Translations under genes and position numbers: made by a program | The notes under the pieces: model-generated | What the model was told of the DNA's origin: nothing | The model's input: only the letters and a program-made list of their open reading frames with translations | The model's database searches: none | Shown here: positions 28,733 through 39,300 of the stretch, in pieces | How the letters are laid out: each line of letters opens with the position of its first letter | How positions within the stretch are numbered: the stretch's first letter is position 1 | Source: Roseiarcus sp963842835 | GTDB lineage: Bacteria > Pseudomonadota > Alphaproteobacteria > Rhizobiales > Beijerinckiaceae | Reading direction: 5' to 3' | Length of the DNA: 64,000 bases | Assembly: GCA_963842835.1 (NCBI GenBank) | Contig: CAWJIB010000007.1 | Coordinates: forward strand, 310,001-374,000

Positions 28733-28746
28733 TTGATCTGCGTCAC
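28733..28746. promoter_or_regulatory. Possible FNR/FixK-like box upstream of the DUF2892-like gene
   Basis: TTGATCTGCGTCAC keeps one perfect half-site (TTGAT) and a partial second (GTCAC for ATCAA). Its centre is ~88 bp upstream of the DUF2892-like start and it overlaps the menA-like stop. That distance would suit an activator site near -41. The match is imperfect. Confidence 0.3.
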
Positions 28747-29618
28747 AACACCACGCCCAACGCGAGCAGCATTCCAAACACGAACTGGGTTTGCGCAGTG
28801 AAAGCGAGAACCTTGTTGAAACCGCGGCCGCGCGGCTCGTAGACGAAGCGGTGAATCAACGCGAGCGCCAGCGGCAATGCGGCCAGCGCCGGCCAGACAT
28901 GCCCACGCGGCAGAGCGCGGCCGATCAACGGCAGCAACGCAAAGGGAAGCAGCATCAGTCCGGCATAGATCCATGCCGTGATCTGGCGTCCCGCCACGAT
29001 GGCGAGCGTGCGCCGTCCGACGCGCGCATCGGCTTCGACATCGCGGGAATTATTGACCAATAGCACCGCTCCCGCCATCAGGCCGAGCGCGAGGCCGGCC
29101 TCGAGCGGCAGCGGACCAAGATCGGCGGCGCAAAGCCAATAGGCGCCGCAAACGGCGCCGACGCCGAAGAAGGCCACGACAAAGAGCTCTCCCATCGGCG
29201 TATAGGCGATGGGCGCCGGGCCGCCGGTGTAGGCCCAGCCCGACAGAATCGACAGAACGCCGAGCAGAAGAATCGGCCAGCCTCCCACAAAGACGAGATA
29301 AAGCCCCATTAGCCCGGCCATTGCGAAGCAAGCGGCTGCGCCGCCCTTTACGGCGCCAGCGCTCAGCAAGCCGGATGCCGTCACGCGCAGCGGCCCGATG
29401 CGATCGGGCCCGTCGCCCCCGCGCTCGGAATCGGCGGCGTCGTTGTGGAGGTTGGTTCCGATCTGAATGAACACGCTGCCGACGAGCGCCGCGAGCACGG
29501 CCGGACCGTCGATCCTTCCCTCCGCCGCCCAAGCCAAAGCTGCGCCGACCACCACCGGCGTCATCGAAAGAGTGAGCGTGCGCGGACGCGCCGCCATAAT
29601 CCAGGATGTCAGGCTCAT
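28743..29618 (-). CDS. menA: MenA/UbiA-family prenyltransferase (1,4-dihydroxy-2-naphthoate type)
   Basis: A 291-residue polytopic membrane prenyltransferase. The MenA-type substrate motif NLHNDAADSERGGD lies at ~55-68 and the second polar motif NNSRDVEADARVGRRT at ~188-203, with about eight hydrophobic helices between and after. The N-terminal WIMAARPRTLTLSMTPVVVG is typical of MenA. MenA attaches the isoprenoid tail in menaquinone synthesis. Most Hyphomicrobiales use ubiquinone, so a MenA-like enzyme here is unexpected; it might serve another naphthoquinone or aromatic acceptor. No other men genes are in the window. It starts at 29618 and runs toward the DUF2892-like gene. Confidence 0.82.
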   Translation of the reverse strand: MSLTSWIMAARPRTLTLSMTPVVVGAALAWAAEGRIDGPAVLAALVGSVFIQIGTNLHNDAADSERGGDGPDRIGPLRVTASGLLSAGAVKGGAAACFAMAGLMGLYLVFVGGWPILLLGVLSILSGWAYTGGPAPIAYTPMGELFVVAFFGVGAVCGAYWLCAADLGPLPLEAGLALGLMAGAVLLVNNSRDVEADARVGRRTLAIVAGRQITAWIYAGLMLLPFALLPLIGRALPRGHVWPALAALPLALALIHRFVYEPRGRGFNKVLAFTAQTQFVFGMLLALGVVL

Positions 29619-30616
29619 GACGTGACTCGACCTATGATCCGCAGACGCCTTTTTGCGGCATCATCGCAACAACCGCGGCGATCTTCCACCGCCAATTTGC
29701 GTTGGCGGACCCAAGGGGATCTCATTCAGCGCATATCGCGCCGCGCCCGTTTGCTGGGGGGATTGCGCCGGGCTCTGTTGAAAAACCCGGAAAATGACCG
29801 GCAGCGAAATTGTCGATTTCACTCGTCGATCGCGATCCGCGCCGGTCATCGCCACGGCAAGGCGCGGATCGCGCTGGCGCGCCGCCTTGCCATCGTCACG
29901 CGCGCAATGCTGCGACACGGCGCAGAGTTCGAGCCGGCATAAGCGATCGCTGTCGACGAGACAGGGGGCCGAGACGAGCTGCCGAGCGGAGCGCCGCCCA
30001 GGGGGAGGAGCGGACGATGGCGCCGCTTCTGCGGCTGCGCTCGCTCGCGGGCCGACTGCGATTTCGCCCAAGCCGCTGCGCAGCCGGCTGACGCCGTAAA
30101 GCGCCGGCGAGCATACAGAGCCATGCGCCAGGCCACGTCGCCGCCGGCGATAAGAACAGCGCCGACGACCGCAAAGACCTCGCGCCGGCCTCCGGACGGC
30201 GCGCCGATATGCGAGAATCCAATCGTCGTGTGGTTGCCGCGATGGCGGACGGCACGGCAAAGATGAGACCGACCGCGCGTGAACCTCGCGCCCGTTCCTC
30301 GCACATCTGCCCACGGCGATGGAGCAGGCGACCAAGCAAAGCGCTCTCGCGCAGCATTGAGGCAGGCGGGTCTTAAGCCGATGTCCGAGATACGCCGGCC
30401 TGCTCCGGCGCGTTGTGGGCGCGGTCGTGTGGTGGGGAGAGACGCGATCACGCGCCCAAGGCGCAACGACAGCGTCGTCGCAATCAGCCGGGCCAGTGCG
30501 GGCGCGATCAATGCAGGGCATTTGGCGTCGGGCATCATTGACGGCGATGGCGCGCTAGCGCCCTGAAATGACGCGCCTGGACGGCCCACTTGACCCTTGC
30601 CGTCCGAGCATTGCGT
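29619..30616. other. 1-kb stretch with no convincing gene
   Basis: Open frames on the minus strand (29661-30521, 29846-30589, 29896-30357) overlap each other in three frames. They show only a short hydrophobic patch (VFAVVGAVLIAGGDVAWRMAL) and no recognisable family. This looks like a decayed or frameshifted membrane-protein gene rather than an active one. It must also contain the menA-like promoter near 29620-29700. Confidence 0.4.
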
Positions 30617-31087
30617 CTAGCGCGGCGCCGCGGCCTCGCTTGTCGTGGCGGCCAAGTTGGGGCCGCTTGCCGGCGAAGGATGGCCTGCGAAAATCAAGTA
30701 GCTGGCCAGCAAAAAGCCGACAACGCCAAGCGTTGTGAAGAGCCGCGAAGGCGTGACAGCGGCGGCTTTGAGCAATGCCTCGGGAGCGGGAACTTTGTAG
30801 CTCGCGGCTTGCGGCAAGAGCGCAATCAGGCGAGCGGCGATCGTCGCCGCGGATAGACTTGTCGCCAGGTCCTTCGGCGCGGCCGCAATCAGCGCAGCCA
30901 GCCGCTCTGTCGCCCTTTCCCTGGGCATGCGCGCCAAGCTGGCGGTCTCTTGCCAAGGGTCGACGTCGAGCCGAGCCAGCGCCGAAAGGACGCTCAGCGT
31001 CGTTCCATTTCGGTCCTCGCCGATCGACGCGAACAGGAAATTGTCGAACTCGCGGCCGAGAAGAGGGGTGAGCGCGGTATGGGTCAT
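30617..31087 (-). CDS. Conserved hypothetical protein with C-terminal membrane helix
   Basis: A 156-residue protein of a family I recognise as common but unnamed in Rhizobiales. The N-terminus MTHTALTPLLGREFDNFLFASIG and LSVLSALARLDVDPWQETASLARMP (~25-50) are its conserved blocks. A low-complexity Ala-rich middle leads to a single membrane span (LFTTLGVVGFLLASYLIFAG, ~120-140) and a short tail. The start at 31087 coincides with the conserved MTH; the frame extends to 31135. Function unknown. Confidence 0.75.
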   Translation of the reverse strand: MTHTALTPLLGREFDNFLFASIGEDRNGTTLSVLSALARLDVDPWQETASLARMPRERATERLAALIAAAPKDLATSLSAATIAARLIALLPQAASYKVPAPEALLKAAAVTPSRLFTTLGVVGFLLASYLIFAGHPSPASGPNLAATTSEAAAPR

Positions 31088-31178
31088 GTCATCAGCCAAG
31101 TTTCTCGTCGAGAGCGAATGCGTCGGAGATGCCAACGACGTCGGAGCGCCCTGTCAGGCTCGGAAGCGATCCGCTTCC

Positions 31179-32102
31179 CTATGCGCCCCGCCGACGCTCA
31201 ATGTCGTTTCGAAGCCGCGACTCCCAAGCGGGCGTGGCGTTTGAGGTCACGAGGACTTCCACCGCCATCTCCTTGAAAGCGTCGCTGTTTCCCACAAAGC
31301 TGCCGGCGACCGGCATGGCGTGCCGGATATCGCGCGCGACGGCAACGGGAATGAGGTTGGAGCCGCCGACGCTGCGGTTGGTCGGATCGAAGCTGATCCA
31401 GCCGGCGCCGGACACGAAGACTTCGCCCCAGGCGTGGGTCGATCCGGCGCCCGTCGTTCCCATAAGATTCTGATCGGGATTGAAGAGGTAGCCCGAGACG
31501 ATCCTCGCGCCGAAACCGAGGCAGCGCGCCGCTTCCACGAACAGCACGGCGAAATCCCTGCACGAGCCCCAGCCGCGATCCAGAGTTTCGATCGGCGACT
31601 GCGTGCCTTCGTCCTCGCGGCTCTGATAGCCGATCCATCCGGACACGCCGACGCTGAGGTCCTTGAGCAGAGCGAGGGTATCCGTCCGGTCGCCGCCGAC
31701 AAACGCCCGCGCCCATTTCGCCAGCCGTCCGGCCGGGTCCGGATATTGCTGGATGGTCAGCGCGCCGAGGTCCGTCCATTCGTCGTCCGAATAGCGAAAG
31801 GGATAGACGATCGCCGAGGCGGCGATGTCGAAGACCGGCCACGCGGAGGCGTAGAGTTCGAGTTCCACGACGCTGTCGATGACCAGGCTGTCGGTCACGC
31901 CTTGAAATACGGCGGTCGCAACGGAATTGCCGAAGACATCATGCGCCCATGTGACTTGCGCCGCTGGCGCAACCATCACCGCGCTCGAAATCAACCGCAA
32001 ATCGCGGCTCTCGCGCGGGCGCAGCATCAGTCGATGCGGCCCAAGGCTCACCAACTGACGATACCGGTAAGTCGTGCGATGACGGACCTCGAGCGCAATC
32101 AT
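31179..32102 (-). CDS. Transglutaminase-like cysteine protease-fold protein
   Basis: A 307-residue protein with the bacterial transglutaminase-like N-terminal beta domain (MIALEVRHRTTYRYRQLVSLGPHRL). The papain-like transglutaminase core follows: Cys in RGWGSCRDFAVLFVEAARCLG (~190), His in STHAWGEVFVSGAGW (~232) and Asp in FDPTNRSVGG (~250) form the catalytic triad. It lacks a signal peptide, as is usual for this widespread cytosolic family, which often sits beside circularly permuted ATP-grasp or alpha-E genes; none is seen here. The start 32102 is preferred over 32129. Confidence 0.88.
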   Translation of the reverse strand: MIALEVRHRTTYRYRQLVSLGPHRLMLRPRESRDLRLISSAVMVAPAAQVTWAHDVFGNSVATAVFQGVTDSLVIDSVVELELYASAWPVFDIAASAIVYPFRYSDDEWTDLGALTIQQYPDPAGRLAKWARAFVGGDRTDTLALLKDLSVGVSGWIGYQSREDEGTQSPIETLDRGWGSCRDFAVLFVEAARCLGFGARIVSGYLFNPDQNLMGTTGAGSTHAWGEVFVSGAGWISFDPTNRSVGGSNLIPVAVARDIRHAMPVAGSFVGNSDAFKEMAVEVLVTSNATPAWESRLRNDIERRRGA

Positions 32103-32481
32103 CGGCAGATCCTCGCGCCCCTGGCGCAAACGTCGTTCAACACGCGCCTTCCCACTTCGCCGCAGCGAGGCTTTCGCCCCGCCCCGCGCACGGCCAACCG
32201 CCTGAATAATAGATAGTGTCGATCTCAGAAAAAATTAGATGCCCAATGGGTTTTACTCAGACGATCTGTCCCAAAATGGCTGCCAGCTTGTTAAGCGCGG
32301 GCGGCATGTCAATCTTGTATCGCTGCAACTGTTATCTATATATTGATAATAGAATGACACGCTCGATATGCGGTTGAGAATATTTCGGTCGAGCCGTCGC
32401 GACGCTTTTTCGTAAGCTGCGAATTGTGGCGTGGGCGCGGTTGAACTCGGCGGCGCCACACGCCGCCAGCAGGAGAGAAAA
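32103..32481. other. Intergenic, AT-richer, probable promoter region
   Basis: About 380 bp between the divergent transglutaminase-like gene and a small-gene cluster. The part at 32210-32370 is clearly richer in A+T than its surroundings (for example TATATATTGATAATAGA near 32338). It likely holds promoters for both sides. No protein-like frame is supported. Confidence 0.45.
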
Positions 32482-32619
32482 ATGTCCAAGGCACAACGAC
32501 GCGGCAATCGCGAAGCGCGCAAGCCGAAGGTGATCAAAGCGCCCGTCGCGGCGCCGGCGTCGCCTTTTGCCGTGAAGGGCGCATCGGTCGCGACGAGCCC
32601 GCCAAAACGCAAGAGCTGA
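32482..32619 (+). CDS. Small basic conserved hypothetical protein (45 aa)
   Basis: A 45-residue Lys/Arg/Ala/Pro-rich peptide beginning MSKAQRRGNREARKPK and ending PPKRKS. A strong ribosome-binding site (AGGAGA, 32470-32475) stands 6 nt before the ATG. I recognise the MxKxQxRxNRExKKPK opening as a recurrent small protein in Alpha- and Betaproteobacteria. Function is unknown; the charge suggests nucleic-acid or ribosome contact (inference). It heads a three-gene plus-strand cluster with 10-bp spacing. Confidence 0.7.
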   Translation: MSKAQRRGNREARKPKVIKAPVAAPASPFAVKGASVATSPPKRKS

Positions 32620-32629
32620 GGTCTAGGCG

Positions 32630-32908
32630 ATGGCGTCGCGGACGACGGAGACGACGCTGACGTTTTGTCGCCCGTTTGCTCTGTCGGCGGTCGACCGCCC
32701 GTTGCCGGCGGGGACGTATCGTCTCGCCGTCGATGAGGAAGACATACCCGGCCTTTCCTTCCTCGCATTCAAGCGAGTCGCGACGGTGCTGCACGTTCCA
32801 GCCTTGTCGGCGCCCGGCGGCCCCAATCAGATGTTCGTCGTCAATGCAGACGAACTCGCCGCGGCCTTCGAGGCCGATCGCCGCGGCGCACAACACGCGC
32901 CGCCATGA
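32630..32908 (+). CDS. Conserved hypothetical protein (92 aa)
   Basis: A 92-residue soluble protein with beta-type segments: FCRPFALSAVDRPLPAGTYRLAVDEEDIPG (positions ~13-42), LSFLAFKRVATVLHVPAL, and a C-terminal MFVVNADELAAAFEADRR. Similar short proteins occur in Rhizobiales in one or two copies beside other small genes. Function not known. It overlaps the following gene by 4 nt (ATGA), so the two are translationally coupled. Confidence 0.65.
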   Translation: MASRTTETTLTFCRPFALSAVDRPLPAGTYRLAVDEEDIPGLSFLAFKRVATVLHVPALSAPGGPNQMFVVNADELAAAFEADRRGAQHAPP

Positions 32909-33342
32909 AAGTGAGTTCAATCATGCAATATCTCGGTCGAATCGCCGGCAGCGGCCTGTTGATGCGTGACGGCGCGACGGTTGCCCGCGCCTCGTACGAG
33001 TTCGAGGGCTTCAGCAGGGCGCGGGGCGTTGTCGTGAGCTCTGGAGAGATCAGCCTGTCCCCCTCCGACCTCAAAACGGTCTTCGGTCGGCTCGGCGTTC
33101 AACTCCTCACCGATGACGGCCGGCTTCTTGATTTGCGGTTCTCCGATAAGGAGCTTCGCTACGCAAACGACGTGGCCCAGGTCGAAGTGACCGGAGACTT
33201 GCCGGGTTCGTCGGCGGAATGGCGCGACGGATCGACCGCGGCGCCGACCCGCGCCGCGCCGGGGCATAGCCCCAACGCCTCATCAAGTCGAAGCGAGACG
33301 CCGGCGTCGAACTCGCAGCGGCGGCGGCGCGTCTCAGCCTAA
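32905..33342 (+). CDS. Conserved hypothetical protein (145 aa)
   Basis: A 145-residue protein with a folded N-terminal ~95 residues (IMQYLGRIAGSGLLMRDGATVARASYEF; GVVVSSGEISLSPSDLKTVFG; LLDLRFSDKELRYANDVAQVEVTG, each cited in part). A Ser/Arg-rich disordered tail follows. Not assigned to a known function. The ATG overlaps the stop of the 92-residue gene. Its 3' end overlaps the convergent glucan synthase gene by 9 bp. Confidence 0.65.
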   Translation: MKVSSIMQYLGRIAGSGLLMRDGATVARASYEFEGFSRARGVVVSSGEISLSPSDLKTVFGRLGVQLLTDDGRLLDLRFSDKELRYANDVAQVEVTGDLPGSSAEWRDGSTAAPTRAAPGHSPNASSSRSETPASNSQRRRRVSA

Positions 33343-36300
33343 TGTTACGCGAACGCGGTGGACGGCGCCGTCGTCGACCAGGCGCAGTCGCAACGGCCGC
33401 TCCAAAATTTCAACCCCGTCGATCTCAGCGAAGCGAACGCCCCGGCTGACCCTCGCGGGATTGTCGATGACGATTTCGTATTGCGCGGATTGCCGCCGAA
33501 CAGTCATTTCGAACGTCGCCCACGCTTTGGGAATGCAGGGGTCGAGATGCAAGAAGGCGCCGCGGATCCGCAGCCCAAGAATGCTTTCGACGCCCGCGCG
33601 TTGCATCCAACCCGCCGAGCCCGTGTACCACGTCCAGCCGCCGCGCCCGACATGCGGCGGCGTCGCGTAGATATCGGCCGCGACGACGTAGGGCTCCACT
33701 TTGTAGCGAAGCACGTCGGTGCGGGAGCGCGCATGATTGATGGGGTTGAGCAGCGAGAACAGATCGACCGCCTTGTCGCCGTCGCCAAGCGCGGCGAAGG
33801 CCATCACCGACCACAAGGCGGCATGGGTGTACTGGCCGCCATTCTCGCGCACGCCCGGCGGATAGCCCTTGATGTAGCCCGGATCCCGCGTGGTCTTGTC
33901 GAACGGCGGCGCGAACAGCAACGCCACGCCGTCGCCGCGCCGGATCAGTTCGCGTTCGACCGCGCCCATCGCTTGCATCGCCCGTTCCGGCGCCGCCGCG
34001 CCCGAGAGCACGGCCCAGGATTGCGCGATCGAATCGATGCGGCATTCCTCGCTCGCCGCCGAACCCAGCGGCTCGCCGTCGTCGAAAAAGCCTCGCCGAT
34101 ACCAATCGCCGTCCCACGCCTCGCGCTCAAGCGAGGCCTGCAACGCGGCGGCATGCGCGGCCCATTTCGCGGCGCGTTTCGTCTGCCGGCGCGCCCGAGC
34201 GAGCGGAATGAAAGCGGTCAGCGCCGCATGCAGGAACCAGCCGAGCCAAACGCTTTCGCCGGCGCCCCTCTCGCCGACGCGGTTCATGCCGTCGTTCCAG
34301 TCGCCGGTTCCCATCAAGGGAAGCCCATGGCCGCCAAGCGCAAGGCTGGCGTCGAGGGCGAGCGCGCAGTGCTCGTATAATGTCGCAGTCCGGTCGGAGA
34401 CGACAGGAGCGAAGAAGCTGTCGTGCTCGCCCGGCTCCAGCGCCTGACCCTCCAGGAACGGGATCGTCTCGTCGAGGACGGCGATGTCCGCGGTGGCGTC
34501 GACGTAATGGGCGACCGCAAAGGCCAGCCACGGGCGATCGTCGGAGATGCGAGTGCGTACGCCCTGGCCGGAATGCGGCAGCCACCAATGCTGAACGTCG
34601 CCTTCGAGGAACTGGCGCGCCGCGGCGCGTAGCAGATGCTCGCGCGTCAGCAAAGGCTGCGAGGCGGCGAGCGCCATGCCGTCCTGCAATTGATCGCGGA
34701 AACCATAGGCGCCGCTCGCCTGGTAGAAGCCGGAGCGCGCCCAGACGCGGCAGCTCAACGTTTGATAGAGCAGCCAGCCGTTGAGCATGACGTCCATCGA
34801 GCGATCCGGCGTCTTGACGACGATAGCGCCGAGAACTTCATCCCATTTGCGCGCGATCTCGGCTTCGACGGCGTCGAGATCGGCGGCGCGATAGCGCGTG
34901 ACCAGACCGCGCGCCTCGTCCGCGCTTGCCGCTTCACCTAGGAAAAAGACGACTTCGGCGCTGCCGTTGGGCGGCAGTTCGATCGTCGTGCGCACCGCCG
35001 CACAAGGGTCGAGGCCGGCGCCGACTTTCTTCGACAGCGGCGCCGCGCCGGCGAGCGCGGCGGGATCGGCGAGCGCGCAGTTGCGCCCGATGAACTCGCG
35101 CCGATCGCCCGTCCAGTCGCTCTGAGCCCCGCGCAAATCGGCGAAAGCGACGCGCGATCCGAAGCCCATATTCCAGGGATTGCGGGCGAAGATCGCTCCC
35201 GTGACGGCGTCGATCTCCGTTGAGACAAACGGAAGCGAGGCCGAACGCGACGGGCCGAGAACCCATTCGACATAGGCCGTCACGCTGAGCCGGCGCGGCC
35301 GGCTCGACCGATTGGTCAGCACGAGGCGCGAAATCTTGATCGAAGCGTCGATCGGCACGTATTGCACAAGATCGGACGCGATCTCGTGCGCGACATGCTC
35401 GAATCGGCTGTATCCGTGTCCGTGGCGGGCCGTGTATGTCGCCGCAGCGTCTCGGATGGGAAGCGCCGTCGGGCCCCACAAGTCGCCGGTGTCGTCGTCT
35501 CGCAAATAGAAGGCTTCGCCGCTTCGGTCGCTGACGGGGTCGTTCGACCACGGCGTGATCTGATTCTCGCGGCTGTTGACCGACCATGTGTAGCCGCCGC
35601 CCTCGGTTCCCGTCTGGAAGCCGAACGCCGGATTGGCGATGACGTTGATCCACGGCGCGGGCGTCGATTGGCCAGGCCCGAGGACCGTCACATACTCGGC
35701 GCCGTCTCGCGCGAAGCCGCCGAGTCCGTTAAAGAATTCGAGCTCGGGAGGGCGAAGCCGCGACCGCGGCTCCAAAAGCGGGACAACGCGCTTCGGCGCG
35801 ACTCTAACAAACTCGAGAGGCTCCAGGATGCGTTCGAGCTGATCAAAGAGCCTCCCACGCTGCGCCAGCAGAATGACTCGGGCGACGGAAGTCAGAAGGG
35901 TTCGCGTTTCCGCCGGGATGAGGTCGGCGCGCAGTACGAAAACGCGGCCCGCCTGTCGTTCCGCGCCGGGCTGGGGGCGCGACTGGCTTGCCCGCACCAG
36001 GGTCTCGATCGCGATCTGAAGCTCCTGGACATAGGAGGATTGACGCTCGTTCAGGATGACGAGATCGACCGCGAGCTGTTTCATCCGCCAATATTCATGC
36101 GCCTGCAGCAATTCGCGAACGACGTCGATGTTTTCGACATCGGAAATGCGCAGAAGCACGATCGGCAAATCGCCGGAAACGCCCTGCGGCCACAGGCCGG
36201 ACTGCGCGCCGGCGCCCCGCGCGATCGTCTCTGAGGAAGGGCGCAGCGCCGCCGCGGCATAGATCACATGCCCCGCGAGCCGTTGGAACAACCCCGCCTC

Positions 36301-39300
36301 GCCCGCCGTCACGCCGAGATGGTGGAGCTGCACCTGAGCCTGCGTCCACGCCAGCATGGAGGCGCGCGCGAACGCGGTGGCGTCGCGATGCTTGTCGACG
36401 CCGTCGAGGAGCGCCGTGCGGCTGGAGGCCGCGATGGTCCAGAAGGCCACGCGAACGGTCGCGCCTGGCGCGACGCGGATGCGGCGGCGGATCGAGAAGA
36501 TCGGGTCGAGAACGGCGCCGATCGAATTCGACAGGGGCCGGCTATCCATCACGGCGATGGGCGTGCGAACGCCGCGGCCGCGGCCGAGAAATCGCGCTCT
36601 GTCGGTTTCGAATTCCGGAGCGCCGACGGCTTCGCCGTCGACGACGCTCAGATGCGCGGCCCAGACTTCCGGCTCGGTCGGCGCCCGCCTTCGCCGCATC
36701 GCCAGGATCGCGCCGACCTCGGCGAGATATTCCGTCTCGACGAACAGTTTCGAGAAGGCGGGATGCGCGATATCGGCGCTCTGAGGCGCCAGAACGAGTT
36801 CGGCGTAGGAGGTAATTTCGAGATCGCGTGTGCGGCTGCCCGAATTCGTGATCGAGACCCGGCGAACTTCCGCGTCGTCCTCGCCGGAAACGAGCACGTC
36901 CAACGTCGTCGTCAGAGACCCGTCGCGGCGCGTCACCTCGGCGCGGTCCTCATTGAACACCACGGCGTAGGTGTCCGGCTCGACGCCGCTCGGTTGAAAG
37001 CCCGCCGACCACGCCACGCCGCTGCGCACGTCTTTGACGAAGAGGTAGCAGCCGAAGTCGTCGCAGGTCGCATCTTCGCGCCAGCGCGTCAGCGCCAGAT
37101 CGCCCCAGCGGCTGTATCCCGAGCCGGCCGACGTGAGCATGGTGGCGTAGCGGCCGTTTGAAAGAAGATGCGTGGCGGGCGTCGCTTGATGCGCCGAGAC
37201 GAATCGGCGCCCGCCCGAAGGCTCGACATCGCGAGCGCTGGCGGCCGACTTCACTTCCGCCGCCCAGGGGCGAGTCGCCGCGACGTCGCGCGGCATGCGC
37301 TCCTGCAGCAGCAGTTCGCTGGCCTTGACGATCGGCTCGGCATGGAAGCGCTTGCGCATCACGCCATTGAGCAAGGTATCTGCGATGGCGACGATCGTCA
37401 TACCCTGATGATGCGCCATGAAAGTTCGCACGATGGCGACGTTTTCGCCCTCGGGGAGACGCGCCGGCGTATAATCCAACGCATCGTAAAAGCCGTAGCG
37501 ACCTTGCGCGCCAATCTCGGCCAAACGCGCCAGATTGGCCGCGGCCGCGCGCGGATCGACCATCGCGGCCAGAGCGGTGGCGTAGGGGGCGATCACCCGA
37601 TTTTCGCCGAGACCTCGCTTCAACCCGAGGCCGGGAACGCCGAAGTTCGAATATTGGTAAGTGAGCTCCAGGTCGCGGGCGTTGTACGCGGATTCGGATA
37701 TGCCCCAGGGCAGGCCCAGCTTCGCGGCGTAGTCGATCTGGCGACGCACGGTCAGACGGTTGGTCTGCTCAAGCAAGCTTCCCGCCGGCGCGCGCATGAC
37801 GAGCGAGGGCATCAGATACTCGAACATCGATCCCGACCACGAAATCAGTGCGGCGCCGTGCGCGACGGGCGTCGCGCCGCGGCCGAGCCGGAACCAATGC
37901 TTGGCGGCGACATCGCCTTTGGCGATCGCGAAAAAGCTGGCGAGCCGCGCCTCGGAAGCCAGCAGATCGTAGCAATTCGAATCGAGCGCGCCTTCCGGCG
38001 CGAGAAATCCGATCGACAGCAACTGGCGGCGGCGGTTGAACAAGAAGCCGAAGTCCATCGCGAGCGCCATCGAACGCGCTGTGTCTTCCAGGATCGAGAG
38101 CCGCGCCATCGCGGAGCGAGTTGCATTCGCAGACTGCGCGAGATCGTGGCGGTGCGCGTCGATGGCGTTCAGAGTCGCCTGCGCCCAGAACAGCATATCG
38201 GCGCCGCTGCCGTCGCCGCGCTCAATCGCCAGCGCCCCGGCGATGTCGACCATGATCTCGGCATCGGCGCTGAGACCGACGAGTCGCGCGGCAAGATCGT
38301 CGTTCGAAAGCCTCGCTTGTCGAACAGCGAGCGCGACGACCGCGACCGCGTCGTCGAGTTGACGCAGGGTCACCGTCTGGGTCTGGCCGCCGTCGCGCAG
38401 GCGAGCGGATTCCGCGCGGGTTATGTCGAGAGCGTCGGCGACGCCGTCGAGGCGTCGCTGCGCCGCAATCGGACGGCCTCTCCATTCCCGGCACGCGTTC
38501 GCCAGCGCGATCAGGTGTCCGGCCAAGTTGCCGCTATCGACGGTGGACACGTATCTCGGGTCGAGCGGGCGCAGATCGCGCGTGTCGTACCAATTGTAGA
38601 AGTGCCCGCGGAAACGTTGCATGCCGCTCATCGTCGCAAGCGTCGCCTCGAGCCGATCGATCGCCCGCTCGGTGCCGATCCAGCCGAAATCGCGCGCGCT
38701 GACGACGGAGAGGAGATAGAGGCCGAGATTGGTCGGCGACGTCCGATGCGCGATAGCCGGCGTCGGGTCGTCCTGAAAATTGTCAGGCGGCAGCATGTTG
38801 TCGGCCGGCGTGACGAAGGTCTCGAAGAACCGCCAAGTGCGGCGTGCGGTTCGCCTTAGCACTTCGGCGTCGGCGTCGAACATCGGCAAGTGAGCGGTCG
38901 CTCCGGGAGACAGACTGACGCGGCGCGCGACGGCCGGCGAGGCGACCCAGAGCGCGGCGAACGGAAACGCCAAGGGCCACGACCCGTGGCCGAACGCCAA
39001 AGCGACGATCGCTGCGACGGCGCCAATGACGATCGCCCCCGCCATTCGACGCGTCAAGCCCACGAGGTCGAGATGGGGACCGAGCGTCGCCTGCGCCGCC
39101 GGAACCCATTCGAGCAGATGGCGCCGGGTCACGCCCAAGCGCCAGAGGGTGCGACCGATAGCATCGGCCATGAGGCACGCTTGATCCGCCAGGAAGGCGA
39201 TGGTCAGCGTCGAGAGCGTCAAGGCCAGGCCGAGATCGCCGCCGAGCGCGCGCACATGGCTTGACATCGTCACGCCCGGTCGTCGCGGCGGAATGGCCGC

